Shown here: positions 30,356-39,872 of the stretch, piece after piece
Layout: each line of letters begins with the position of its first letter
How positions within the stretch are numbered: position 1 is the first letter of the stretch
Origin: Lysobacteraceae bacterium
GTDB taxonomy: Bacteria > Pseudomonadota > Gammaproteobacteria > Xanthomonadales > Xanthomonadaceae
Assembly (NCBI GenBank): GCA_028868545.1
Contig: JAGWUF010000006.1
Coordinates: 1 to 64,000 of the forward strand
Length of the DNA stretch: 64,000 bases
Direction of reading: 5' to 3'
The notes under the pieces: model-generated
The model's database searches: none
What the model was told of the DNA's origin: nothing
What the model saw: only the letters and a program-made list of their open reading frames with translations
Made by a program: the position numbers and the translations under genes

Positions 30356-31546
30356 TCAGCCCTGCCCCAGCACCAGCGCGGCATTGCTGCCACCGAACGC
30401 GAACGACTGGCTCATGACATAGCGCAGCGGAGCCGTGGCCCGGCGACCCGGGGCAACCAGATCCAGCGCCGGCAGCGCCGGATCGGCCACGCCGTCCCAC
30501 CAATGCGGTGGCAACCGCTGCTGCGGGTTGCGTGCCAGGGTCAGCCAGCACAGGCCGGCTTCGATTGCCCCCGCCGCGCCCAGTGCATGCCCGGTCAGTG
30601 GCTTGGTCGAGCTGCACGGTACCCGGTCACCCACCGTGGCCCGCATTGCCAGGCTTTCCATGGCGTCATTCAAGGGCGTGGCGGTGCCATGCAGATTGAC
30701 GTAATCCAGTGCGTCGGCAGCAATGCCGGCGCGGGCGATGGCGGCCGCCATCGCCGCGATCGCGCCCCGCCCCTGTGGATCGGGCGCCGACATGTGGTGG
30801 GCATCGGCGCTTTCGCCGCAGCCGGCCAGCCGCACCGGCCCGGGCGTGCGCGTCAGCAGGAACAAGGCCGCACCTTCACCGATGTTGATGCCGTTGCGAT
30901 TGCGCGAAAACGGGTTGCAGCGTGCCACCGAGACCGCCTCCAGTGCGCTGAACCCGTTGATGGTGAACGCGCACAACGCATCCGCACCACCCGCGATCAC
31001 CGCATCGGCGATCCCCGCACGCAGCAGCCGCGCCGCCGACGCCAGTGCCTTGGCGCTGGAGGAACAGGCGGTGGACAGCGTCCACGCCGGCCCGCGCGCA
31101 CCGGATTCGGCGGCCACGAAGCGCGAAGGCGCGCCGATCTCCTGCTGCGCATAGTGGAAGCCCGGCGGCCACGCATTGCCGGCCAACCGTGCCGGCATCG
31201 CCAGTTCCGCCTCGCCGATCCCGGAGGTGCTGGTGCCCACCACCACCGCCACCCGCGTCGGGCCATGGTTGGCGATGGCGGCATCCACCTGCGGCTGGAT
31301 CTGCGCCAGTGCCATGTGCAGCAGGGCGTTGTTGCGGCTGCGCAGTGGCAGTGGCAGGTCGTGCAATGCGGGCAAGGCGGCGTTCACCGCACCCAGCGCC
31401 AGCGCCCTGCCCGGCGTGAAGCGGTCGGTGCTGGCCACCCCGTGCGGCGCATCGTCGGCAAACAGGGCAGCCGCCACCTGCTGCTGGCCCACGCCCAGCG
31501 CGCACACGATGCCCAGCTGGTTCAGGTACACCGGCGTGGCGCTCAT
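30356..31546 (-). CDS. Beta-ketoacyl-ACP synthase (second KS of pigment cluster)
   Basis: LSTACSSSAKALASA (Cys), VNLHGTATPLNDAMES (His), TKPLTGHALGAAGAIEA (His). Confidence 0.92.
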   Translation of the reverse strand: MSATPVYLNQLGIVCALGVGQQQVAAALFADDAPHGVASTDRFTPGRALALGAVNAALPALHDLPLPLRSRNNALLHMALAQIQPQVDAAIANHGPTRVAVVVGTSTSGIGEAELAMPARLAGNAWPPGFHYAQQEIGAPSRFVAAESGARGPAWTLSTACSSSAKALASAARLLRAGIADAVIAGGADALCAFTINGFSALEAVSVARCNPFSRNRNGINIGEGAALFLLTRTPGPVRLAGCGESADAHHMSAPDPQGRGAIAAMAAAIARAGIAADALDYVNLHGTATPLNDAMESLAMRATVGDRVPCSSTKPLTGHALGAAGAIEAGLCWLTLARNPQQRLPPHWWDGVADPALPALDLVAPGRRATAPLRYVMSQSFAFGGSNAALVLGQG

Positions 31547-32106
31547 GGCTGCGCCTCGGCATCGCCATCCAGTGGCATCGACGTCACCTGCAATTGGTAG
31601 CCCTCGGCGCGGTTGTCCAGTTGCAGGTGGCCGGCATCGATGCGCGTCAACACCAGCCAGGCCTGGCCATCATGGGACAGGCGGCGCTGCTGGCCGTCGT
31701 CCTCCAGCGTCCAACCCGCAGGCAACACGGCGCGGATGGACGCCGCCGGCCACAACGCGAATTGCAGGTCATCCAGCACCCGTTCGGCGCGCACCGCCGG
31801 CGGCAGCCATGGCGCACGCTGCTGCTGCAGGGTGTTGCCGTCCCAGCGCAGGCGCACGCCGGTCTGGCCCAGCGCTTGCACCAGCAAGCGCACCTCGCCG
31901 GCATCGGCCTCCAGCAGGGCGTCCAGCGTGCGTGCCTGGCGGCCAAAGTGGAACTCCAGGCGCTGCTGCAGGGCCAACGGCTGCGGCAATGCCGAAGGCG
32001 GCAGGTGCAGGGGCGGCAGTGCCACCGCCGGTGCCGGTGGTCGGGATGCGCAGGCCGTCAACACCAGCAGGCCGAACAGAAGGAGTGTGCGCAACAGATC
32101 CATCAC
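31543..32106 (-). CDS. DUF3261-like lipoprotein
   Basis: Lipobox LVLTACAS; position within aryl polyene cluster between KS and methyltransferase. Confidence 0.72.
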   Translation of the reverse strand: MMDLLRTLLLFGLLVLTACASRPPAPAVALPPLHLPPSALPQPLALQQRLEFHFGRQARTLDALLEADAGEVRLLVQALGQTGVRLRWDGNTLQQQRAPWLPPAVRAERVLDDLQFALWPAASIRAVLPAGWTLEDDGQQRRLSHDGQAWLVLTRIDAGHLQLDNRAEGYQLQVTSMPLDGDAEAQP

Positions 32107-33176
32107 GCCGGCTTCCGTACCTGGGTCAAGGTGTGGCTGATGCCGATCTCATCATGCTCCGCCACGATTTCCAGCCCGGCCTCGCGAATGCAATCGTGCA
32201 GCACCTGCGAGTGATACATCTGGCTGTTGCCGTTGGCCATGCAGGTGAAATACAGCGAGGTTTGCTGCAGGCAGAATGCGGCATTCTCGAAACGTTGCCG
32301 GTCCCAGTAGGTTTCCATGATGTACAGCCGGGTCTGCGCGTTCATCATCGCTGCCGCCTTGCGCAGGATCATCACGATCTGCGCTTCCGAGAAGCAATCC
32401 AGGAACTGGCTCATCCAGATCACGTCATGGCCGGCCGGCAAGGTGGTGTCCGGCTGCAGGATGTCGATGGGGTATTCGGCCATGCGCGCAGCCAGGCCGC
32501 GCTCGGCAATCTTCACCCGCGCTTGCGCCAGCTGCCCCGGCAGATCGCACAAGGTCACCTGCACCTGCGGGTCGTGTTCGGCACAGGCGATCGCCCATTT
32601 GCCGGTATTCGCGCCCACATCCAGCACCTTGGCCACCTGCTGCGAGAAAATCTGCGGCAGCACGCTCTGGAAGGAATTGTCGGAATAGAAATGATCGAAG
32701 CCGAACCAGCTTTTGCGCACCGGTTCCGGCAGCCCGGCCAGCGCCTCGTACAGGGTGGCCGCTTCGGTATCCAGCACTTTCAAGCCCGCGGGGCGACCTT
32801 CGCGCAGGCTGTCTTGCAGATGCATCAGGCCGAGGTAATTCACGTCCTGGGTGAAATCCATGTTGACCCGGGTCATCGCATCGTTTTGCAGATACCAGCC
32901 CAGCTTGGTGAGCCGGAATTGCCCCGCATCCAGGGTCAATGCACCGATGCCGAGGCCGGCCTCGGCCAGCACCCGGGTGGCATAGCGCGACAGCCCGACC
33001 CGGGCCTGCAATGCCTCCAGAGACATCCCTTCCGGGCCTGCCGCGTCCAGCGCCGCCAGCAGGCCCAGGTCGCGCAGCGCGCGCGCGGCCTGGAACACGA
33101 ATGGCGCAAACGCGATGCGCTGGGCCTCTTGCTTGGCATCCAGCGCAGTGCGTGTGTCATGAGTGAAATGGGTCAC
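32103..33176 (-). CDS. SAM-dependent methyltransferase (O-methyltransferase type)
   Basis: VAKVLDVGANTGKWAIACAEHDPQVQVTLCDLPGQ; FLDCFSEAQIVMILRKAAAMMNAQTRLYIMET; GTG start overlapping upstream stop (GTGA). Confidence 0.88.
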   Translation of the reverse strand: MTHFTHDTRTALDAKQEAQRIAFAPFVFQAARALRDLGLLAALDAAGPEGMSLEALQARVGLSRYATRVLAEAGLGIGALTLDAGQFRLTKLGWYLQNDAMTRVNMDFTQDVNYLGLMHLQDSLREGRPAGLKVLDTEAATLYEALAGLPEPVRKSWFGFDHFYSDNSFQSVLPQIFSQQVAKVLDVGANTGKWAIACAEHDPQVQVTLCDLPGQLAQARVKIAERGLAARMAEYPIDILQPDTTLPAGHDVIWMSQFLDCFSEAQIVMILRKAAAMMNAQTRLYIMETYWDRQRFENAAFCLQQTSLYFTCMANGNSQMYHSQVLHDCIREAGLEIVAEHDEIGISHTLTQVRKPA

Positions 33177-35554
33177 GCGGTCACATCCTGTGCAGGGTCG
33201 GAAGGGGAAAGCAGGGTGGGTGGTGGGGCTGGCGGCATGCGCGGCGGACGAAACATCGGCGACAACAACCAGACCAGCCCGATGCCGAACAGCAAAGTCA
33301 CACCGAACGCGCGCAATGCCGGGGTGGCCGACAGCCCCAGCAGGCCGAACGACAACCAGGTGCTGGCCGCGCCCACGCAGATCGCCAGCCAGGCCGAGGC
33401 ATCGCCACGATGCTCCAGCAGGAAGATGCCGTAGTCCACGCCCATGCCCACCAGCAACAGCAGGGCCAGCACATTGAACAGTTGCAGCGGCATCCCCAGC
33501 CAGCCCAGCATGGCCACGCTCAGCACGCCGGCCAGCACGGTGGGCAGCAGTGCGCGCCAGGCATCGCCGCGATAGCGCCACCACAGTGCTGCCGCCACCA
33601 GCAGCACGCCGGCCAGCAGCAGCCATGTCATCAGATGCCGGTAGTGGCGCAACAAACTGGAGTACTCCGCCGTGCGGTTGACCCAGCGCACGCCCGGCAG
33701 GCCGTTCGCGGTGCTGTCCAGCAGGCTCAGCACGTCGTGCTTGCCGGCCATGTCCACCAGCACCACGCTGCCCACGCCATCGCCCAGCCGTCCCAGCCAC
33801 AACTGGCGGAAGGGTGCCGATGCCGGCGCATCCAGCCAATCCTGCAACCTCAGCGTGCCGGCGTGGAATGCGGGGCGTTGCAGCGGCTCGCCGGTGGCCG
33901 CCGCCACGCGTGCCAGCACCTGTGTTTCCACCCGTGCACTGAGGGCGGCATCGGCCTGCTGTTGCTGCGGCGCGGGTAGCCAATCGCTGATTGCACGATA
34001 ACCACGGATGCGGTCTTGCGCGGCCAGTGCCGACAAGCGCGTGGTCAGGGCCTGCTCGCGTTGCAGCAAGGTGGGTACATCCGGCGCACGCACCAGATAG
34101 AACTGGGCCGGGCTGGGCAGGCCCAGCAATTGACTGATGGCGATCTGCTGCTGGATCAGGGTCTTCGGCGATGACTGCAAGGTGCGCAGATCGTCATCCA
34201 CCCGCAGCTGCCACAAGCCGCCGATGACGATGACCGCCGCCAATACCGTCATTGCATACCAGCGCGTGTTGGCCGCCGCCTGCGGCCAACGCCGCAGGGC
34301 ACCGCCGATGGCCGCAGACAGGCGGGTGGGCGGCGGCGGCGTTTGCTGCAACCACGGGAACCAGCAGACCACGGTGATGAACGAAGCCGCCAGCCCGGTG
34401 ACCGAAAACACCGCCATCTGCCGCAGCCCCGGGAACGGTGCCAGGCCCAGCGCCAGATACGCCAGCGCGCTGGTCAGCCAGGCCAGCACCATGCCCGGCA
34501 GCAGGCTGCGCAACAGCCGCAGGCGCGGCAATTGCGGGTGCCCCTGCCAGGAGGCGAACCAATGGATGCCGTAGTCTTCGGCCACGCCAATCAAACTGGC
34601 ACCAAAGACCATGGTCAGCAGATGCACCTTGCCGAACAGCAAGGCGGTGGCCGACAGTGCCGCCGCCACGCCGATCAGCAGGGACAGCGCCACCAGCAGG
34701 ATCGGCCGCAGCGAACGGAACGCCAGCCACACCAGCAGCAACACCGCCGCCAGCGAACCCCAGCCAATCACATTCACTTCATTGCTGGCCTGCACCGCCG
34801 CCGCCTCGGCATGCAGCGGCACCCCCGCACGCAACTCCTGCACCCCCGGCACTGCCTTGCGCGCCGCCGCAGCGGCGGTGTCCAGTGCCGCATCGATCAC
34901 CCGCTGGCCGTCCAGCCGAAACGCGGAGCCGCGCGTCTGCAATTGCAGGACCGCCCAGACTTGCTGGTCGGCATGCAGCAGGCCGTCGGCATCGAAACGC
35001 AGACCGGCGGCACCTGCACGCTCCTGCCACCAACCGGTCCACAAATTCAGCGGATCCGCCCGCCAATCGGCCATCCGGGGTGCCGCCATCGGCCCGTACA
35101 GTGCGGCCAGCGCATCCTCGGCCAAGGCATCGGGAGCTTGGTGTTGCAGCCGCAGGCGTTGCGCAGTGGTCAGTAGATGGTCGCGCCAGGGAAGATAGAA
35201 CCTGCGTGCAGCCGCAAACCAGTCCTGCATCCTTGCATCTTCGGCAAACGGCAAGACCTGCTGTCGCGCCTGCACTTGCAGGCTGTGCCGATACGCCTGC
35301 ATGGCCACTCGCGCCTGTGCGGCATCGGCGGCCCCCAGCAGCACCACCATCTGCCGTGCGCCGGCGTCGGCGATGCGACGAGTGGCCTGTTCCAGCTGCG
35401 GATCGCGGCTGTCCTGTGGCAGCAGTGCCAGGATGTCGCTTTCCAGCGGATTGCCGCTCCAGAAGCGCAACTGGTGCACGCCCACCGCCAGCACCACGGC
35501 CAACCACAGCCATGCCAGCCAACGCCAGTATTTCGACGGCACAGGCTCAGTCAA
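33173..35554 (-). CDS. MMPL/RND-family exporter
   Basis: 793 aa, multiple TM helices; LTMVFGASLIGVAEDYGIHWFASW and VLALLLLVGMGVDYGIFLLEHRG. Confidence 0.9.
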   Translation of the reverse strand: MTEPVPSKYWRWLAWLWLAVVLAVGVHQLRFWSGNPLESDILALLPQDSRDPQLEQATRRIADAGARQMVVLLGAADAAQARVAMQAYRHSLQVQARQQVLPFAEDARMQDWFAAARRFYLPWRDHLLTTAQRLRLQHQAPDALAEDALAALYGPMAAPRMADWRADPLNLWTGWWQERAGAAGLRFDADGLLHADQQVWAVLQLQTRGSAFRLDGQRVIDAALDTAAAAARKAVPGVQELRAGVPLHAEAAAVQASNEVNVIGWGSLAAVLLLVWLAFRSLRPILLVALSLLIGVAAALSATALLFGKVHLLTMVFGASLIGVAEDYGIHWFASWQGHPQLPRLRLLRSLLPGMVLAWLTSALAYLALGLAPFPGLRQMAVFSVTGLAASFITVVCWFPWLQQTPPPPTRLSAAIGGALRRWPQAAANTRWYAMTVLAAVIVIGGLWQLRVDDDLRTLQSSPKTLIQQQIAISQLLGLPSPAQFYLVRAPDVPTLLQREQALTTRLSALAAQDRIRGYRAISDWLPAPQQQQADAALSARVETQVLARVAAATGEPLQRPAFHAGTLRLQDWLDAPASAPFRQLWLGRLGDGVGSVVLVDMAGKHDVLSLLDSTANGLPGVRWVNRTAEYSSLLRHYRHLMTWLLLAGVLLVAAALWWRYRGDAWRALLPTVLAGVLSVAMLGWLGMPLQLFNVLALLLLVGMGVDYGIFLLEHRGDASAWLAICVGAASTWLSFGLLGLSATPALRAFGVTLLFGIGLVWLLSPMFRPPRMPPAPPPTLLSPSDPAQDVTA

Positions 35555-36233
35555 AACGGCGTGCCTCGTCGGCAGTCAACAACGCCGGGGTTTCGCGCAA
35601 ATTGGTGAATTGCAGGCGGGTGCGGTCGCCATTGGGCTCTTCGATCAACACGCTGCGCACGAACCGGTCCCCTTCCAGGGTGATCCGCACGAAGGCCTGC
35701 GTCAACGCGCCCGGCCTGGGCGTCAGCTGCAACTGCCAGGCATTGCCCGGCAACAGGCTGGGCTGGGCATTGAAGCGTGCGGTCAGCGCCTGCACGTCGC
35801 CGCTCATCAATGCGAACAGCATGCTGTTGACCGAACGCAATGCCGGCTGGGTGCGTGCATCCACCTCCACCCGGCTGCGGCCATCGGCCTGACGGGTGAG
35901 GATGCGGTCGCGAGTCAGTACCAGTTCCGAAGGGAAGGGCTTGCGCGTACTCCACAGCACACCTTTGTCACGCGCCACCAGCAAACTGCCCTGCGATTTC
36001 AGCGGATGCTGGAACCCCTGCAGCTGTTTTTCCTGGCTGAACTCGCCACGCAGCACCGCCACCTGTGCCACCCGCTGCTGCAGCCGTGCCAAGGTATCGG
36101 TCGCATTCGCGGCAGTGGCTGGCGCGGCGACTTGCGCTTGCGCCGGCGATGCCAACGCCGGCGCCACCAGCAACAGTGCGCACAAACCACCATCGACCAG
36201 GCCGCGCCAGCGCCTGCTCCTTGTCTGCTTCAT
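35547..36233 (-). CDS. LolA-like outer-membrane lipoprotein carrier protein
   Basis: Signal peptide; VLRGEFSQEKQLQGFQHPLKSQGSLLVARDKGVLWSTRKPFPSELVLT. Confidence 0.85.
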   Translation of the reverse strand: MKQTRSRRWRGLVDGGLCALLLVAPALASPAQAQVAAPATAANATDTLARLQQRVAQVAVLRGEFSQEKQLQGFQHPLKSQGSLLVARDKGVLWSTRKPFPSELVLTRDRILTRQADGRSRVEVDARTQPALRSVNSMLFALMSGDVQALTARFNAQPSLLPGNAWQLQLTPRPGALTQAFVRITLEGDRFVRSVLIEEPNGDRTRLQFTNLRETPALLTADEARRFD

Positions 36234-36661
36234 GTCGGCATCACTCCCAAGCGTTGCCACAGGATCTGCGGACTGACGTATTGCATCTGCCCGCTGGCCA
36301 CGTCCACCGCCACCTGGATGGTGTGGGCGCGGGTCAGCACCTCGCCAGTGCCGGCATCGCGGATTTCGTATTCCAGTTTCAGGCGGTTTTCCCATTCGAC
36401 GATCTGCGCCTGCACTTGCACCGGCTGCGCAAAATGCAGCGACCGCAGGTATTTCACCCGCGTATCCACGATCGGGAACAGGTAACCCGAGGCCTGCATC
36501 TGCGGGTAGTCGTAGTCGAACCGGCGCAGCAGGGCGCAGCGTGCGATTTCGAAGTACTTGAAGTAGTGGCCGTGCCAGACCACCCGCATCGGGTCGCAGT
36601 CGTGGAAGGCCGGTTCCAGCGCCACCACGATCTGCAGGCGCGGATCGACGTCAGTCGGCAT
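36230..36661 (-). CDS. Acyl-CoA thioesterase (4HBT-like hot-dog)
   Basis: AFHDCDPMRVVWHGHYFKYFEIARCALLRRFDYDYPQM. Confidence 0.88.
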   Translation of the reverse strand: MPTDVDPRLQIVVALEPAFHDCDPMRVVWHGHYFKYFEIARCALLRRFDYDYPQMQASGYLFPIVDTRVKYLRSLHFAQPVQVQAQIVEWENRLKLEYEIRDAGTGEVLTRAHTIQVAVDVASGQMQYVSPQILWQRLGVMPT

Positions 36662-38204
36662 ACAGGCTCCAGTGCCGGGTGCGGATCGCGTCCAGCAGGT
36701 GCAGCAGGTCGGCATCCAGCGCACGGTCTTCCTCGACCAGCGCGATGCGTGCTTCCAGATCGTCCAGCATGGCCTGCGGCGCACCCTGCAGCAACGGCTG
36801 CGCGGCCTGCTGCTGGCGCAGCGCCATGCCCTGGCGCGCGGCGATCAGCATGGCGGCGGCCACCTGTTCGGTCAGCTCGATCACCCGCAGGCAGTCGCGC
36901 GCGGCGATCGTGCCCATGCTGACCTTGTCCTGGTTGTGGCATTCGGTGGAACGCGAGAAGACCGAGGCCGGCATGGTCTGCTTCAGGGCTTCGGCGGTCC
37001 ACGCCGAGACGCTGATCTGCAGCGCCTTCAAGCCATGATTGATCGCCGCGCGCGAACCGCTGGCGGCCGACAGGTTGGCCGGCAGGCCGTGGTTGAAGCG
37101 GGTGTCCACCAGCAAGGCCAGCTGCCGATCCAGCAGGTCGGCAAGGTTGGCCACCGCGTTTTTCATCGCATCCATGGCGAAGGCGATGTGGCCGCCATAG
37201 AAATGTCCGCCGTGCAGGATCTGGCCGCGTTCGGCATCCACCAGCGGGTTGTCGTTGGCGCTGTTCAGCTCGGTCTCGATCAACTGGCGCAGGAACGGCA
37301 GCGCATCCTGCAGCACCCCGATCACATGCGGTGCGCAGCGCAGCGAATAGCGATCCTGCAGCCGTTGTTCGTTGCGTGCCGGCTGCTCGTGGTGCAGATC
37401 CGCACGCAGGCGCGCAGCCACCTGGGTCTGCCCCGGATGCGGCTTGGCGGCGAACAAGGTGGCATCGAAATGGTGGGCATTGCCGGCACTGGCCACCACG
37501 TTGTAGGCGGTCAGACGGGTGGCCAGCCGGCACAGATAGTCGGCACGATCCCAGGCCAGGCAGGCCAGCGCGGTCATCACGGCGGTGCCGTTCATGATCG
37601 CCAGGCCTTCTTTCGGGCGCAGCCGCAGCGGGCTGATGCCGGCCGCGGCCAGCGCCTGCGCGGCGGGCTGGCGCAGGCCCTGATACAGCACCTCGCGCTC
37701 GCCGCACAGCACCGCCGCGACATACGACAGCGGGGTCAGATCGCCACTGGCCCCGACCGAGCCTTCGGCCGGGATCAACGGCAGGATGTCGTGCTGCAAC
37801 AGGGCGGTCAGTCCTTCCAGCAGCGCCAAGCTGACCCCCGACATCCCCACGCACAACGAGGCCAGCCGCGCCGCCAGCACCGCACGGGTTTCTTCTGGAT
37901 CAAGAAAACGTCCCAATCCGCAACCGTGGTAGGTGTACAGATGGTGCGGTAGCTCGCCCAATAACTCCGGCGGGATGACCACGGTGCAGGAATCGCCATA
38001 ACCGGTGGTGACGCCATACACCACGCCGTCTTCGGCCAGCAGGCGGTCGAGGAAGTCGGCCCCGGCGCTGATGCCGGCGCGAAAGCCGGCGGCCTCCGAC
38101 AACGCGGCCCGCCGCTGGCCGCGGGCCAGCGCAACCACGTCCTCGATGCGCAGCGGCGCGCCTCCGAAAATCTGTACGGGCCTATCAACGGGTCTTGCGA
38201 TCAT
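36651..38204 (-). CDS. MIO-dependent aromatic amino acid ammonia lyase (HAL/TAL superfamily)
   Basis: VYGVTTGYGDSC, GSVGASGDLTPLSYVA (MIO ASG), RYSLRCAPHVIGV, ELNSANDNPLV. Confidence 0.93.
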   Translation of the reverse strand: MIARPVDRPVQIFGGAPLRIEDVVALARGQRRAALSEAAGFRAGISAGADFLDRLLAEDGVVYGVTTGYGDSCTVVIPPELLGELPHHLYTYHGCGLGRFLDPEETRAVLAARLASLCVGMSGVSLALLEGLTALLQHDILPLIPAEGSVGASGDLTPLSYVAAVLCGEREVLYQGLRQPAAQALAAAGISPLRLRPKEGLAIMNGTAVMTALACLAWDRADYLCRLATRLTAYNVVASAGNAHHFDATLFAAKPHPGQTQVAARLRADLHHEQPARNEQRLQDRYSLRCAPHVIGVLQDALPFLRQLIETELNSANDNPLVDAERGQILHGGHFYGGHIAFAMDAMKNAVANLADLLDRQLALLVDTRFNHGLPANLSAASGSRAAINHGLKALQISVSAWTAEALKQTMPASVFSRSTECHNQDKVSMGTIAARDCLRVIELTEQVAAAMLIAARQGMALRQQQAAQPLLQGAPQAMLDDLEARIALVEEDRALDADLLHLLDAIRTRHWSLYAD

Positions 38205-39138
38205 CGTGTCCCTGCTCCCAGAACGGGAAAAAATTGAACCAGTCCAGCGGCGCGGCAAGCACCTGCCGCTCCAGCCAGGCGGCATAGTCGCGCACATGCG
38301 CGTGCAACGCCGCCTGGCGCCGGGCCCGCGGCAAGTGCACACGCTCGCACATGCGCTCGAAGCGCAGCTGATAACCGTTGCCGGCATGGGTGCAGGCCAT
38401 CGCGAACAGCGGGCATCCCAATGCCGCTGCCAGCACATACGGCCCCACCGGAAAGGCGGCCGGCCGGCCCAGGAACGGCGTGGTCACGCAGCGTCCGCCA
38501 TGCACCGGCACGCGGTCGCCGGCAATCGCCACGAACTCGCCGGCGGCCACGCGCTGGCCCAGCAGGCAGGCGGTGGCCACGTCCAGTTCCGTGACCTGCA
38601 GCAGGCGCACCTGGGCCTGCGGATTGAGTCGGGCCAGCAGGCGGTTGAAGTCTTCGGCGTGCGCGGTATGCACCAGCGCGGTCAGCCGAAACCCCGGCAC
38701 CTGGTCGGCCAGTGCCTGGCACAGTTCCAGGCAACCGATATGCGCGGTGACAATGACCCCGCCTTCGCCGCGCGCCATCTGTTCCAGCATCGCCTCGCGC
38801 TGCACTTGCACGCGTGCCGCCGGGTAGCGGCCATGGCTGGCCAGCAGCTTGTCCAGCAAGGTTTCGGCAAACAGGGCGAAATGGCGCAGGCTCAGCCAGC
38901 GGCCCGGCGCGCGTGCAAACACGCGATGACTGGCATGCAGGCGCTGCAAGTATTCGCGTGACGCACGGCGTGCGGTGCCATTGCCCAACCAGTGCAGCAG
39001 AACCACCGGAGCCAGACACAGCCGGAACGGCCAACGCCCCAGCCAGCGTTCGATGGCGCACAAGAAACGAATGCCACCGACGCAGGTGGTCTCGCCCAGT
39101 GCCGCCCAGTGGGTTGCAGCCGGCGCAGTCATCGCCAC
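38185..39138 (-). CDS. LpxL/HtrB-like lipid acyltransferase
   Basis: GGVIVTAHIGCLELCQALADQVPG (HX4E), RVPVHGGRCVTTPFLGRPAAFPVGPYVLAAALGCPLF. Confidence 0.85.
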   Translation of the reverse strand: MAMTAPAATHWAALGETTCVGGIRFLCAIERWLGRWPFRLCLAPVVLLHWLGNGTARRASREYLQRLHASHRVFARAPGRWLSLRHFALFAETLLDKLLASHGRYPAARVQVQREAMLEQMARGEGGVIVTAHIGCLELCQALADQVPGFRLTALVHTAHAEDFNRLLARLNPQAQVRLLQVTELDVATACLLGQRVAAGEFVAIAGDRVPVHGGRCVTTPFLGRPAAFPVGPYVLAAALGCPLFAMACTHAGNGYQLRFERMCERVHLPRARRQAALHAHVRDYAAWLERQVLAAPLDWFNFFPFWEQGHDDRKTR

Positions 39139-39872
39139 TTGCGCCGCAGCAGGCGCGGCAAGCGCCGCAGCATGCCGAAAAACAAGCGCGCATGCATCCG
39201 GCTGATGCGCACATTGTCGCGCCAGACATCGAAATGTGAGATGCCATCACTGGGGTAGCGCACCGGCGTCGGCAGGCTCTGCACCGGCACCCCGCGCCAA
39301 TGCAGGCGCACCAGGATTTCCGGATCGAAATCCATGCGCAGGCCGATGGTTTCGCGGTCGATCAGCGCCAGCACCGGCGCCAGCGGATATACCCGGAACC
39401 CGCACATCGCATCGCGAATGTCGAATGAGAGCGTGTTGATCCACACCCAGACATGGGTGAGATAACGCCCGTACAACCGCCCCTTGGGTACGCTGGCGTC
39501 GTACACCGGCACGCCGTTGATGATGGCGGTCGGTGCCGCCGCGGCAGCGGCCAGAAACTTCGGAATGTCGTCGGTGGCGTGCTGACCGTCGGCATCGATT
39601 TGCAGCACATGGCTGGCTCCGCGCCGTGCCGCCTCGCGAAAACCGGCCAGCATCGCGCCGCCCTTGCCCTGATTCACCGGCAATCGCAGCAGCTGCACGC
39701 CCTCGCGCTGCGCCTGTGCCTGCAGCACCGCCGCGCAGGAGGCCCGGCTGCCGTCATCCACCAGCAGGCACGGCAACCCGTGCGCCAGCACGCCATCGAC
39801 CATCGCGGTGATGGCCGCTTCGTGGTTGTAGACCGGGATCACCACCCACGGACGAAACGTGCTGGCGGTCAT
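39129..39872 (-). CDS. Glycosyltransferase family 2
   Basis: WVVIPVYNHEAAITAMVDGVL, LLVDDGSRASC, HVLQIDADGQHATDDIPKFL. Confidence 0.9.
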   Translation of the reverse strand: MTASTFRPWVVIPVYNHEAAITAMVDGVLAHGLPCLLVDDGSRASCAAVLQAQAQREGVQLLRLPVNQGKGGAMLAGFREAARRGASHVLQIDADGQHATDDIPKFLAAAAAAPTAIINGVPVYDASVPKGRLYGRYLTHVWVWINTLSFDIRDAMCGFRVYPLAPVLALIDRETIGLRMDFDPEILVRLHWRGVPVQSLPTPVRYPSDGISHFDVWRDNVRISRMHARLFFGMLRRLPRLLRRKWR

